Position numbers and translations under genes: made by a program
NCBI GenBank assembly: GCA_012729335.1
Contig: JAAYDJ010000028.1
Coordinates: 117,491 to 181,490, forward strand
Reading direction: 5' to 3'
Length of the DNA: 64,000 bases
Source: Bacteroidales bacterium
GTDB lineage: Bacteria > Bacteroidota > Bacteroidia > Bacteroidales > Prolixibacteraceae
Shown here: positions 11,001 through 18,993 of the stretch, piece after piece
Layout of the letters: every line of letters starts with the position of its first letter
How positions within the stretch are numbered: position 1 is the stretch's first letter
The notes under the pieces: generated by a model
The model's input: the letters and a program-made list of their open reading frames with translations, nothing else
Database searches by the model: none
What the model was told of the DNA's origin: nothing

Positions 11001-11181
11001 GGAAGAATACCTGCACCATATGGCTGGCAGGGGCTACCATCCCCTGTTGCTGGGGAAAATCGGGAAATACCATTTCGTAGCCCTTGAGACCTTTCGTACA
11101 GAGAAGGAGGCTTTAGAAGCCGTTAAAAAGTACAGGGAAAGCAAGGTCGCCGAAGAGGCCTGGGTGTACCGTCATCGCTGA
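8020..11181 (+). CDS. Wzc-like chain-length/tyrosine kinase with extra TM and C-terminal SPOR domain
   Basis: A 1053-residue inner-membrane protein. TM1 (about 37-54), Wzz periplasmic domain and coiled coil (55-515), TM2 (about 517-540), then a cytoplasmic BY-kinase: Walker A PNEGKT (about 617-624), Walker A' VLVDFDLR (about 640-647), Walker B VIIDN (about 719) and a tyrosine-rich tail FGYGYNNDYIYGY (about 787-800). Typical Wzc proteins end here. This one continues through a basic linker into a third hydrophobic helix (about 857-878), a low-complexity Pro/Ser/Thr segment and a SPOR-like domain (about 980-1053, GLFYVIGKS to VYRHR). Known role: it regulates polymer length and export with Wza. 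The SPOR domain, which should sit in the periplasm, suggests binding to denuded peptidoglycan (inference). It overlaps the export gene by 4 bases. Confidence 0.85.
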   Translation: MTPFATNQPSPVRGPVWKEQPLNFKKTISRIFSNARWFLLSLLLSLFLAFLLNQFARPVYEARTTLLFETDFSPATGNEALGSDVFQGLGRLGSMRNIYDQSVMIVSTPLVEQVLDELGYEVSYYSRERHRTREIYTEVPFSVTPDPSLPQAVEMPFEVEISREGKFRISARGKKVSLYDYNQSRVTGMVPEIRWEGTFEPGTLVTTPHFAFTITPGEEWASHAGRVFRFVFHTRQELLEKYKSKLVADIPEEKSSIVELSVSGNNIAKAIAFLDRLTQVYQEDNLERKNNNASRTIDFISAQLQSMSDSLMISQNELQQFRARTQVMDLSLQTPLLLEQMNTLDQEKMILETKNKYYAYLKEYIGSNQDLESIIAPSAMGVDDPLLNNLVMELNRLVVNKSSMPAIRNADHPQLRAINAQIEQIKSTLLENANSILAQSQISLADLNSRLRVAQARVNALPATERNYVNIERKYKLNNEILTFLLQKFSEAQIAKASNLPDSQVIEPAYFNRIVFPKPMINYFLALFLAILVPLFILYLKDYFSDIVNSEEDIRAITPLPILGNIYRNKKVNDSATLVLDKPNCPASELYRAIRGKLSLVTADRKTPVIAVTSTFPNEGKTYSAINIASSFALMKKKTVLVDFDLRNSVFGELFGLPGDKGLIGYIKGESSLPEITFPSKHPFLALIPAGPKPPDPGDILAGDIIFRLLEELRHRYEMVIIDNLPVGLVADLFQLREEIDAVVFVVRHGFTRRSTLKNALSEVTTHQMKNVGILVNGIENNKQLFGYGYNNDYIYGYTEKEGRRIRSRKKRDGQGGPGMSMEAGEVVKEIHKEPGDTGEKEGKRERITRSLLTGSRSLLLILPAAVILLLLLVAVLSERGSGERPTVMEQPEAGKGAGHREQGSIPNAAMADSILSVTGTRSHSLPTHSANASPGIHTPTPPGDNALSPRETDALSSQADGQGKPPSPGMTTEHPRPGLFYVIGKSLETPEKAEEYLHHMAGRGYHPLLLGKIGKYHFVALETFRTEKEALEAVKKYRESKVAEEAWVYRHR

Positions 11182-11207
11182 CCGGATCAGTGAAAGTCAA
11201 AAAAAAG

Positions 11208-11294
11208 CGGAGAGAGAGGGATTCGAACCCCCGGTCCCCGCAAAGGGACAACGGTTTTCAAGACCGCCGCAATCGACCACTCTGCCATCTCTCC
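11208..11294 (-). tRNA. tRNA-Ser (anticodon TGA)
   Basis: An 87-base class II tRNA. Acceptor GGAGAGA pairs with TCTCTCC, discriminator is G, T-loop is GGTTCGAATCC, and there is a long variable arm. The anticodon TGA is read from 11258-11260 (TCA on the plus strand). CCA is not encoded. Confidence 0.95.
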
Positions 11295-11395
11295 TGGTCA
11301 CACATCGCGCAGGCAATGCGCGACAAAAGTAGAAATAATTCCCAAATTCCGGCTATCCCGGTCTCCGAATCATTTCATCTTCTGTCTCGCCGCCA

Positions 11396-11575
11396 CTTAT
11401 ACTCCAGATACCAGACTCCCACATTCAAGACTCCAGATTCCAGATTCCAGATTCCAGACTCCAGACTCCAGATTCCCACATTCAAGACTCAAGACTCCAG
11501 ATTCCAGACTCCAGATTCCAGACTCCAGATTCCAGACTCCAGATTCCAGACTCCAGATTCCAGACTCCAGACTAT
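11396..11575 (+). repeat. Array of 7-bp GAYTCMA repeats
   Basis: Tandem heptamers GACTCCA, GATTCCA, GACTCAA and ATTCAAG-type variants run from about 11396 up to the stop codon of the DUF1080 gene. The same heptamer family recurs at 30590, 34385-34488, 38890-39060 and about 39140. Confidence 0.85.
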
Positions 11576-12378
11576 TTAATCACTTCCGCCGGTATTTCGG
11601 TAATAGGGGTGATTTCGACGCTTTTCACAAAGAGTTCTCCACCCTCTGACTGGATCTGGATTCTCCCTCCGGAAAGAGGCTTCACTGAGCCGTTTTCCTC
11701 TGCACCGGTATTGTTAATGACCATGACGGTCACGCCGTTGACCACATGGACGGTGGTTTGGCCGAGGGAGTAAAGGTCGACGGTGTTCCATTCGCCCAAA
11801 GGCTTTTCGGCATCGCTTCTTTTCTTCACGGCCGAGCCGTTGGAGGTGGCCCCGAACTGCAGCGCGGGAGATCCCGGCCTGAAGAAGTATTGTCCCGTGG
11901 AGTCGTTCTTTTCTACTTCTGCCTGGCATACCGTATTGTTCATCAGGTAGGTATCACCCAGGTTTCCATGCATAAGCTGGCATTCGATGTTGGTCATCCA
12001 GGTACCGAAGGCGGCCCCGAAATCGCCGAAGCTGTGATAGAGTAATCCGCTGTTACGGGTGGTGTAGACTGTTTCACCCCAGCGGAAGACCAGTCGGAGG
12101 TGGTAGTCGGAGAAGGTTTCGCGGGTCGCCAGGGAACCGTTGACTTCACCCGAGATCCGGATCACCTTTGTCCCCTGGTCTTCGACCACTGAAAATACCT
12201 TTTCGGGGGTAGCCACAGCGGCCAGGGAATCAAAACCATTCAGCGGGGAGCCGATAAAAGTCTCCCAGTTGTCGAGGTTCTCACCATTGAAAAGGGCCCT
12301 GGTTTCAGGTTCAGGGGCGCAGGAAGCCAGCAGCAACACAACGGCCAGCGTGGACAGGAAAGAGGTTGGATTTTTCAT
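11572..12378 (-). CDS. DUF1080 (3-keto-disaccharide hydrolase-like) lipoprotein
   Basis: A 268-residue lipoprotein (lipobox LLLASC, Cys20) with the concanavalin-like DUF1080 fold: opening ALFNGENLDNWE, central FSDYHLRLVFRWGE and RNSGLLYH, closing GGRIQIQSEGGELFVKSVEI. Members bind or hydrolyse glycans; several in Bacteroidota act as 3-keto-disaccharide hydrolases. Substrate is not predictable here and no sugar dehydrogenase partner is adjacent. The start ATG (12376-12378) is directly abutted by the ~105-bp leader repeat, which may influence expression. The stop codon is abutted by the heptamer array. Confidence 0.85.
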   Translation of the reverse strand: MKNPTSFLSTLAVVLLLASCAPEPETRALFNGENLDNWETFIGSPLNGFDSLAAVATPEKVFSVVEDQGTKVIRISGEVNGSLATRETFSDYHLRLVFRWGETVYTTRNSGLLYHSFGDFGAAFGTWMTNIECQLMHGNLGDTYLMNNTVCQAEVEKNDSTGQYFFRPGSPALQFGATSNGSAVKKRSDAEKPLGEWNTVDLYSLGQTTVHVVNGVTVMVINNTGAEENGSVKPLSGGRIQIQSEGGELFVKSVEITPITEIPAEVIK

Positions 12379-12484
12379 CTGTTTAAAATATTAAGATGCA
12401 ATGGTACATTCTGTGAAACACATATAATAGCCATGATTGGTTTGTTCATTCCTATTGGTGATTCAGTGATCATGGCTATTTCAT
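12379..12484 (-). repeat. 105-bp leader repeat, single copy
   Basis: This 106-base unit ends TTTAAACAG immediately before the DUF1080 start codon and begins with ATGAAATA on the minus strand. It is homologous to the three units at 57967-58278. It has an internal inverted repeat AATAGCCATGA / TCATGGCTATT, and a 32-codon frame whose TGA overlaps the downstream ATG. Confidence 0.8.
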
Positions 12485-12554
12485 CTGTGATAAGGTTTAT
12501 TCAGTTAAGTATCATAAATTCTTCGGGTCAAAGGAAGGACACCGGTACAATGAT

Positions 12555-12587
12555 AAAAAAAAACTGCCCTTATTGCAAGGGCAGTTT
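12555..12587 (-). terminator. Intrinsic terminator of the small HTH gene
   Basis: Stem AACTGCCCTT / AAGGGCAGTT with a 5-base loop; on the minus strand it is followed by a run of T (A run at 12555-12563). It sits 26 bases after the stop of the HTH gene. Confidence 0.85.
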
Positions 12588-12612
12588 GGAATGCCGATCA
12601 TATTTTTCCGGA

Positions 12613-12867
12613 TTACGCGGGTTGACTGGCAATGAGTTGCTGTGCGCGTTCAAGGATCGCTGAGTCGTCGAGAAGGACGATGCCGCCATTGGGTCCCGGT
12701 TCGATATGAATTCCCACCGAAGTACCGTGGTCGTAGTTGGCGCCTCCGAAGTAATTCCTGACGGTTTCCTCAGTGACCTCAAACTCTTTTGCCAGTTGTC
12801 TGATGGAACCGTCAGGCAAGCTGTCCTTGATCTTGCGCAACTCATTGAAGGTGATTTTCCGCTCCAT
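12613..12867 (-). CDS. Small helix-turn-helix protein
   Basis: An 84-residue protein with an HTH-like segment, SIRQLAKEFEVTEETVRNYF (about residues 21-40), and a C-terminal half with a conserved-looking IEPGPNGGIVLLDD stretch. Small proteins of this type are common in Bacteroidota and probably bind DNA; I do not know a proven role. It has its own promoter (TTG-N19-TATATTTG at 12943-12972) and its own terminator, so it is a monocistronic gene with a leader of about 70 bases. Confidence 0.75.
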   Translation of the reverse strand: MERKITFNELRKIKDSLPDGSIRQLAKEFEVTEETVRNYFGGANYDHGTSVGIHIEPGPNGGIVLLDDSAILERAQQLIASQPA

Positions 12868-12942
12868 AGCCGTAAAGTTTTATGTGTTGTTAATACTCAA
12901 AGAATTTCTAAAGGTAGCCTTTATATATGACTTAATCAAAGA

Positions 12943-12972
12943 CAAATATAATTTTAAAGCTCAAATTAACAA
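12943..12972 (-). promoter_or_regulatory. Bacteroidota-type promoter of the HTH gene
   Basis: On the minus strand TTG (12970-12972), 19 bases, then TATATTTG (12943-12950). Spacing and both boxes match the -33/-7 consensus. Confidence 0.7.
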
Positions 12973-12983
12973 CTTTTAATCCT

Positions 12984-15932
12984 TCATTCGCTTCCTTTTT
13001 CGATGGCCTCATAAAGCGACTGGAGCATCAGGTTCCGGATGCCCAAATGGGAAAGGAGGTTGTTGTCGCGGGTGGGGTGGACCCGGTTGGTGAGGAAGAT
13101 GATCAACAACTCTTTATCGGGGTCGGCCCATACGAAGGTTCCCGTGTAACCGGTATGGCCGAAACTCGACATGCTGGCTCCAGGAGCGGGGTAAATATCG
13201 GTCTGACTGGTGGGGTTACGGTCGAGTTGGGGCTTGTCGAAACCCAGTCCGCGCCGGTTGCCGTTCTCCGGAAACTGCACACGGGTGAATAGCTCCAGGG
13301 TTTTAGCCGGAAAGAAACGGTCTCCCCCGTAAAATCCTTTCCAGAGATAGAGCTGGAAAAGCTTGGCCAGGTCGTTGGCGGTTCCGAACAGCCCTGCATT
13401 CCCGGAAATACCGCCCAGCATGGCCGCCCCTTCGTCGTGGACAAACCCCTGCAGGGTCTCCATCCGGAAATAATCGTCTGTTTCTGTGGGAACCATTCTG
13501 CTGACCGGAAAATGAAGATAGGGATTGTAGGTGAGGGTGGTTGCTCCCAGAGGCCTGTAAAATGTCTCCTTGAGGTATTTCTCATAGGATTGGCCTGTGA
13601 TCTTCTCGATGACCTGAGGCCAGAGCATGAATCCCATGCAGGTGTAATGGTATTTTTTATTTTTGAGCAGGGGAATCCGGGCGATTTCCTGGTACATGGT
13701 GTCGATGTAGCGTTTATCCATGTAGAGGTGGGAGCTCACCCTGACTGATTTTCCTGACACGGGATGATCGGTGAACACCTCTTCGCGCAGTTCCCGGTCA
13801 CGTGCCAGCCTGGAAGTCCAGAAGGGAATGACCGCCGGCAGTTGTGCCTGGTGGGTGAGTACATCTTTGACGAGGATCTCTTCCTTGTTGGAATGGCGCA
13901 GGAATGGGAGGTAATCGCTCATCCGGCCGTTAAGTTTCAGTTTGCCCTCTCCGGTGAGGCGGATCAGGGCAGGCAAGGGCCCCGACACCTTGGTCACCGA
14001 AGCAAAATCATAGAGATGGTCGGGAGTGACTTTTTCCTTTTCGTCATAAGAGAGGTAACCGTAGCATTTGTGAAAGATCACCTTCCCCTGGCGGGCCACC
14101 AGGAGCTGGCAACCGGGATAGGCCTTTTCGGCCAGTCCCAGGAGTGCCAGGGAATCCATTTTATGGGTCAAAAAGGAAGAGGAGATGCCGGTTTCTTCGG
14201 GGAGGGTATATTTGAGGCGGTTGTTGGGTTGGACATCCAATCCGCTCCCCTCAGGGAAGCGTGCATCGGCGGTGACAGGCATGCGGCCGGTGGCGCCGGT
14301 GGCCCCGAAAAGCATCTGCACCGCCTGCTCCTGAAATGCCGGTTCCTCTTCCCAGGCCATGACCAACGCCGCCGAATGCTCTATGCCCGGGAAATACCTC
14401 AGGGCATAACCGTTTCCGAAGAAAAGGGTGACCACCCTGTTTTGATGGACCAGTTTCATCAGGGCATCGCTCTGGGCCACTGTGACCCTGAAATTCCGGA
14501 AAGGCCATTCGCTGATCTCCTGGATGCCGGCGATGACCAGGTTATATCCCTTTAATTGGGCCAGCACTTCATCGACACGGGTAAAAGAAGCGTCGGCACC
14601 CAGATAATAATGGTCGGCATCGGTATAGCGGTCTACCATCTTCTGAAACGATGAGAGGGAATCGCCACCGATGGACAGGGTAGCCAGGGTGAGTTTCTCC
14701 AGCCGTGTCAGCGGGAGGAGGTTTCCCTCGTTTTTCATAACGGTGAGGCTTTTCTCGGCCAGCTGGCGGCGGATCAGTTCTCCCCCGGGGGTGTTCACCC
14801 TTTCCCGGAGGGAGTCTAAACGTGCCGGCTGGAGCTGGTGAAGCACCAGTTTACGTTTGCTGAGGAGCACCCGCCGGCATTTGTCATCGATCTCTCCGAT
14901 GGGGATCTGCCCCAGTACGACCGCCTTTTCAATGGCGGTGACGGCCCTGCGGATATCGGGGACCATCTCCACCATGTCATTGCCGGCGCGAAGGGCTTCC
15001 ACCTCAGCGGTTCCCGGAGGAAAGGGAATCGCCTTCATGTTCATGGCGTCGGTGATAACCAGTCCGTCGTATTTCAGTCTTCCGCGGAGGATATCCCTGA
15101 TCACGGGGCGTGAAAGGGAGGCGGGTTTTCCCGAGGGGTCCCAGGCCGGAACGGCCAGGTGGCCGGTCATGATGCCGTCGATGCCCGCTTCAGCCAGCAC
15201 CCTGAAGGGATGGATCTCCACGCTGTCGAGGTGCCCCGGGGAAAGCTTCAGCACCGGAAGCGTACGATGAGAATCGGCATTCGTATCGCCGTGCCCCGGG
15301 AAATGCTTGGCCACGGCGGCCACGCCTCCGGATTGTAATCCCTTCATGAAAGCCACCGCAGCAGCGGTCACTCTCCGCTTATTCTCCCCGTAGGAACGGG
15401 CATTAATGACGGGATTCTGATAATGGGTGTTGATGTCGGCCACAGGGGCAAAATTCATGTGGATGCCCAACGCTTTCATCTGCCGGGCGGTTTCAAGGCC
15501 CATGCGGAAAAGCAGGGAGTCGTGACCGGAGGCGCCCAGGGTCTGTGCCCGTGGGAAACGGGGTATGCCGTCAATGCGGGATCCGAGTCCCGACTCCCCG
15601 TCGGTGGCCACCAGCAGAGGCACCTCCGAGGCCCCCTGAAAGCGGTTGATGGCTACGGCCACTTCCTCCACGGAACCGTTCATCACCAGAATACCCCCGG
15701 GCTTATATTCCCTGATCAACCGCTCTACCGCAAGCTGAGACGCCTCACTATGAGAGGGATAGACATCAATCATGATCAACTGCCCGATTTTTTCACGCAG
15801 GGTCATCCGCTGTAATTCGGCGCTGACCCAAGGGTCGGCCATTTCAACGGGGTGAACACTCCTTTGTGTGGAACCGCTCCAGAATAGGGCGAAAAAGAGG
15901 ATAACAAGGGCAATCCGGGCTTTGAACATCAT
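12984..15932 (-). CDS. NagZ-type GH3 N-acetylglucosaminidase fused to AmiE/beta-lactamase-family hydrolase
   Basis: A 982-residue exported enzyme using the ATG pair at 15927-15932, which gives a proper signal peptide (FKARIALVILFFALFW); a further 51 in-frame upstream residues look non-coding. Domain 1 (about 50-590) is GH3 of the NagZ class, with the histidine/aspartate catalytic loop KHFPGHGDTNADSHRTLP (about 205-222) and VITDAMNMKA. Domain 2 (about 610-982) is a serine hydrolase with SVTK (about residue 644) and HTGYTG near the end. In Bacillus subtilis separate NagZ, AmiE and NamZ proteins dismantle peptidoglycan fragments; here the first two appear fused and NamZ is divergent next door. 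Expected to remove GlcNAc and peptide from muropeptides in the periplasm. Confidence 0.88.
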   Translation of the reverse strand: MMFKARIALVILFFALFWSGSTQRSVHPVEMADPWVSAELQRMTLREKIGQLIMIDVYPSHSEASQLAVERLIREYKPGGILVMNGSVEEVAVAINRFQGASEVPLLVATDGESGLGSRIDGIPRFPRAQTLGASGHDSLLFRMGLETARQMKALGIHMNFAPVADINTHYQNPVINARSYGENKRRVTAAAVAFMKGLQSGGVAAVAKHFPGHGDTNADSHRTLPVLKLSPGHLDSVEIHPFRVLAEAGIDGIMTGHLAVPAWDPSGKPASLSRPVIRDILRGRLKYDGLVITDAMNMKAIPFPPGTAEVEALRAGNDMVEMVPDIRRAVTAIEKAVVLGQIPIGEIDDKCRRVLLSKRKLVLHQLQPARLDSLRERVNTPGGELIRRQLAEKSLTVMKNEGNLLPLTRLEKLTLATLSIGGDSLSSFQKMVDRYTDADHYYLGADASFTRVDEVLAQLKGYNLVIAGIQEISEWPFRNFRVTVAQSDALMKLVHQNRVVTLFFGNGYALRYFPGIEHSAALVMAWEEEPAFQEQAVQMLFGATGATGRMPVTADARFPEGSGLDVQPNNRLKYTLPEETGISSSFLTHKMDSLALLGLAEKAYPGCQLLVARQGKVIFHKCYGYLSYDEKEKVTPDHLYDFASVTKVSGPLPALIRLTGEGKLKLNGRMSDYLPFLRHSNKEEILVKDVLTHQAQLPAVIPFWTSRLARDRELREEVFTDHPVSGKSVRVSSHLYMDKRYIDTMYQEIARIPLLKNKKYHYTCMGFMLWPQVIEKITGQSYEKYLKETFYRPLGATTLTYNPYLHFPVSRMVPTETDDYFRMETLQGFVHDEGAAMLGGISGNAGLFGTANDLAKLFQLYLWKGFYGGDRFFPAKTLELFTRVQFPENGNRRGLGFDKPQLDRNPTSQTDIYPAPGASMSSFGHTGYTGTFVWADPDKELLIIFLTNRVHPTRDNNLLSHLGIRNLMLQSLYEAIEKGSE

Positions 15933-16090
15933 CAATAGTAAAACGTACGTGGCCTTAAAAATAGAAAGAGTTCGCCAAAGAGGAAACAAATTTCTTAAAA
16001 ATAGACCCCTCCCCGTGAAAACGGGATTCCTCCTTTTTTTGAAAGATGGGAAGTGGTATCTTCGTGGGGTAAACCAAAAAGCCATCTGCC

Positions 16091-17347
16091 ATGCGACGGG
16101 TCTTTTTCATTCTTTTTGTGTTATTGTTGTTGAGTCCTGCCCTTTCCTGCCGGAACAGGGGGAGCGATCATCGCGGCCTTCAGGAAGGGGCACAGGGTCT
16201 TTCTCCTGTAGGGCAAAGCGCGGCTGTGGAGCTTCAGGAGGAAACCCGGGTTTTGACGGGAGCTGAGCGGCCCGACACCTACCTGCCCCTGCTGAAGGGG
16301 AAGAACGCCGGATTAGTGGTGAACCACACCGCGGTGACCGGAGAACAGCACCTCCTTGATTTCCTGCTGGAGAAGGGGGTCAGGGTAACGAGGGTGTTTG
16401 CGCCTGAGCATGGGTTCCGCGGAGAGGCCGCGGCCGGAGAAAAGATAGCCAACGACAGGGATCCCAAAACCGGAGTAGAGATCATTTCTCTATACGGGGA
16501 TAACCGCAAGCCGCTCCCCGCCCATCTCAAGGGACTCGACTTTTTGGTTTTCGATATCCAGGATGTGGGGTGTCGCTTTTACACCTATCTGTCGACGCTT
16601 TGTCTGGTCATGGAGGCGTGTGCCGAAAACGGGGTGCCGCTGGTGGTTCTGGACCGTCCCAATCCCAATGGGGATTATGTGGCAGGGCCGATGCTGAAAC
16701 CCGCCTATTCCTCGTTTGTGGGCATGGTGCCCGTACCCGTGGTCCACGGCTGCACCATGGGGGAAATGGCCCTGATGATCAACGGGGAGAAATGGCACAA
16801 AGCCCCCGGGAGCTGCGACCTGACGGTGATCTCCGCAGAAAACTACACCCACCTGACCCCTTACGTCCCCCCGGTGCCCCCCTCCCCCAACCTTCCCAAC
16901 TACCAGTCAATCAGGCTATATCCCTCCCTGTGCTATTTTGAGGCAACCACCGTCAGCATCGGCAGGGGTACCCCGTTTCCGTTCCAGGTCATCGGAGGCA
17001 CCCGCCCTGATCTGGGCGACTTCACTTTCGTACCCGCTGACATCCCCGGGTTCGTCAACAATCCCATCAATGAAGGCCTGACCTGCCACGGAGTCGATCT
17101 GCGAACACTAACCCCCGTTCCTTCCTTCACCTTCAGTTTTTTTCTTGACTTCTACCGGAAATACCCCACAGAAAAGGAGTTTCTCAACAATCCGCGATGG
17201 TTTAACCTTCTGGCGGGCGACGATAAGGTGCTTCAGGGCATCAGGGAGGGGAAAAACGACAGGGAACTGACCGCCTTGTGGCAGGAGGAGATAGAACGCT
17301 ACAAAACGATCAGAAAGAAGTACCTGTTATATCCCGATTTCGAATAA
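16091..17347 (+). CDS. namZ: DUF1343 exo-beta-N-acetylmuramidase (NamZ-like) lipoprotein
   Basis: A 418-residue lipoprotein (lipobox SPALSC, Cys20) matching DUF1343, the NamZ family that releases MurNAc from the non-reducing end of peptidoglycan chains. Recognisable segments are KNAGLVVNHTAV, FAPEHGFRGEAAAGE, SLYGDNRKP, VFDIQDVGCRFYTY and RPNPNG. It is divergent from the NagZ fusion with about 160 bases between the starts, and is followed after 8 bases by a sodium symporter, so the three genes probably form a muropeptide-salvage group. Full length; no abnormal residues seen. Confidence 0.9.
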   Translation: MRRVFFILFVLLLLSPALSCRNRGSDHRGLQEGAQGLSPVGQSAAVELQEETRVLTGAERPDTYLPLLKGKNAGLVVNHTAVTGEQHLLDFLLEKGVRVTRVFAPEHGFRGEAAAGEKIANDRDPKTGVEIISLYGDNRKPLPAHLKGLDFLVFDIQDVGCRFYTYLSTLCLVMEACAENGVPLVVLDRPNPNGDYVAGPMLKPAYSSFVGMVPVPVVHGCTMGEMALMINGEKWHKAPGSCDLTVISAENYTHLTPYVPPVPPSPNLPNYQSIRLYPSLCYFEATTVSIGRGTPFPFQVIGGTRPDLGDFTFVPADIPGFVNNPINEGLTCHGVDLRTLTPVPSFTFSFFLDFYRKYPTEKEFLNNPRWFNLLAGDDKVLQGIREGKNDRELTALWQEEIERYKTIRKKYLLYPDFE

Positions 17348-17355
17348 GCCCGCTG

Positions 17356-18816
17356 ATGAATCCTCTGCTTGTATTTTTTGTCGTGGCCGGCTATTTTGCC
17401 GTGTTACTGATGGTAGCCTGGCTGACCTCCAGGAAAGCCGACACCGACACCTTTTTCATCGCCAACCGGCGTTCTCCCTGGTACCTGGTGGCTTTCGCCA
17501 TGATTGGCGCCACCATTTCAGGGGTCACCTTCATATCTGTTCCGGGAGAAGTAGGCAATTCGGCCTTCTCCTACTTCCAGTTTATCCTGGGCAATCTGGT
17601 GGGATACTGGCTGGTGGCCGGTTTTCTGCTGCCCCTATACTACCGGCTGAACCTGATTACCATATACTCCTTCCTGGGGCAGCGCTTCGGGTATTGGTCC
17701 CACAAAACCGGCTCCTTTTTCTTCATTCTCTCCAAGCTGGTGGGGGCGGCCTTCCGCCTTTACCTGGCTGCCGGCGTTCTCCAGCTGGCCTTCTTCGACG
17801 CTTTTAACATCCCCTTCGGAGTCACGGTGCTGGTCAGCATCCTCCTCATCTGGGTATACACCTTCAAGGGAGGAATTAAAACCATCATCTGGACCGACAG
17901 TCTGCAGACCCTTTTTCTGGTGGGGGCGGTCATCCTGACCATTATCGTCATCTCACGCGACCTGGGATGGAACCTACCCACCATGGTCTCGGAAATCAGC
18001 AGGAATCCCCTCTCCGACATTTTCACATGGGACTGGCGGTCGGGGAACAACTTCTTCAAGCAGTTCTTCGGAGGGCTGTTCATTACCCTGGTGATCGTGG
18101 GGATGGACCAGGACTCGATGCAGAAGAACCTGACCTGCAAAACGTTACGCGAAGCCCGTAAAAACATGATCACCTTCAGTCTGGCCTTCGTCGTCACCGT
18201 GTTTCTTTTTCTCTGCCTGGGGGCAATGCTTTATATTTATGCGGGGAAGCAGGGTTTGCAGCTTCCTGCAGCTTCGGATGATGTCTATCCCTGGCTGGCC
18301 TTCAACAAACTGGGACTGGCCGTGGGTATTGCCTTCCTGATCGGAGTGATCGCTGCCGCCTATTCCAGTGCCGACTCCGCCCTGACCTCTCTGACCACCA
18401 CCCTGAGCATTGACTTCTTCAATGCCGAAAAACGCCCCGAGGCCCAGCGGGTGCAGATCAAGTCGAGGGCCCATATCCTCTTCTCGGTACTCCTCGCCCT
18501 GATCATCCTGGGCTTCCGCGCGGTCAACGACCAAAGCGTGGTGGTTGCCGTCTTCACCGTAGCTGGCTATACCTACGGCCCCATCCTGGGGCTTTTCCTC
18601 TTCGGACTCCTCACCAAAAGAAAAATCAGGGACCGCTGGGTGCCATTCATCGCCGTGGCCGCCCCTGCACTCTCCTGGCTCATATCTTCCAATTCTGAGG
18701 AATGGCTGGGCGGTTATACCTTCGGCTTCGAAATCCTCATCCTCAACGGATTGTTGATGATCATCGGCCTGTGGGCTGTTTCACATAAGCAAGATGAACT
18801 CTCTGTATCCCCGTAA
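17356..18816 (+). CDS. Sodium:solute symporter (SSS family)
   Basis: A 486-residue integral membrane protein with about 13 predicted helices. The start at 17356 (MNPLLVFF) lies 8 bases after the namZ stop; a longer frame that begins inside namZ is not needed. SSS features include the early ADTDTFFIANRRSPW loop, GATISGVTFISVPGEVG in helix 2, and AAYSSADSALTSLTTT in helix 9, which carries sodium-site serines. Members import sugars, amino acids or sialic acid with sodium. Cotranscription with namZ suggests MurNAc or another amino sugar as substrate (inference). Confidence 0.85.
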   Translation: MNPLLVFFVVAGYFAVLLMVAWLTSRKADTDTFFIANRRSPWYLVAFAMIGATISGVTFISVPGEVGNSAFSYFQFILGNLVGYWLVAGFLLPLYYRLNLITIYSFLGQRFGYWSHKTGSFFFILSKLVGAAFRLYLAAGVLQLAFFDAFNIPFGVTVLVSILLIWVYTFKGGIKTIIWTDSLQTLFLVGAVILTIIVISRDLGWNLPTMVSEISRNPLSDIFTWDWRSGNNFFKQFFGGLFITLVIVGMDQDSMQKNLTCKTLREARKNMITFSLAFVVTVFLFLCLGAMLYIYAGKQGLQLPAASDDVYPWLAFNKLGLAVGIAFLIGVIAAAYSSADSALTSLTTTLSIDFFNAEKRPEAQRVQIKSRAHILFSVLLALIILGFRAVNDQSVVVAVFTVAGYTYGPILGLFLFGLLTKRKIRDRWVPFIAVAAPALSWLISSNSEEWLGGYTFGFEILILNGLLMIIGLWAVSHKQDELSVSP

Positions 18817-18993
18817 AACCTGTTCTGATAAGGGATTTTTCTTGCGATGAATCAGACTGTGCAACAATTTTCTAAAAAAATGAAATCTTTTACCGGGTTA
18901 TTTGTTTAGAATTGTTAAAAAATGTAAATTAGTGGCTCGAAGACGGATACTTTTCTTTGGGGAAGACCGTTCTAGAGGTAAAAAAGCTCATTC

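Noticed and set aside
11190..11579. Open frame of 129 codons with heptapeptide repeats
   Set aside because: It runs through the tRNA-Ser gene and the 7-bp array; the repeats keep it open by chance of composition.
12433..12663. Plus-strand frame of 76 codons in the gap before the HTH gene
   Set aside because: It crosses the leader repeat and the HTH terminator, and enters the HTH gene antisense.
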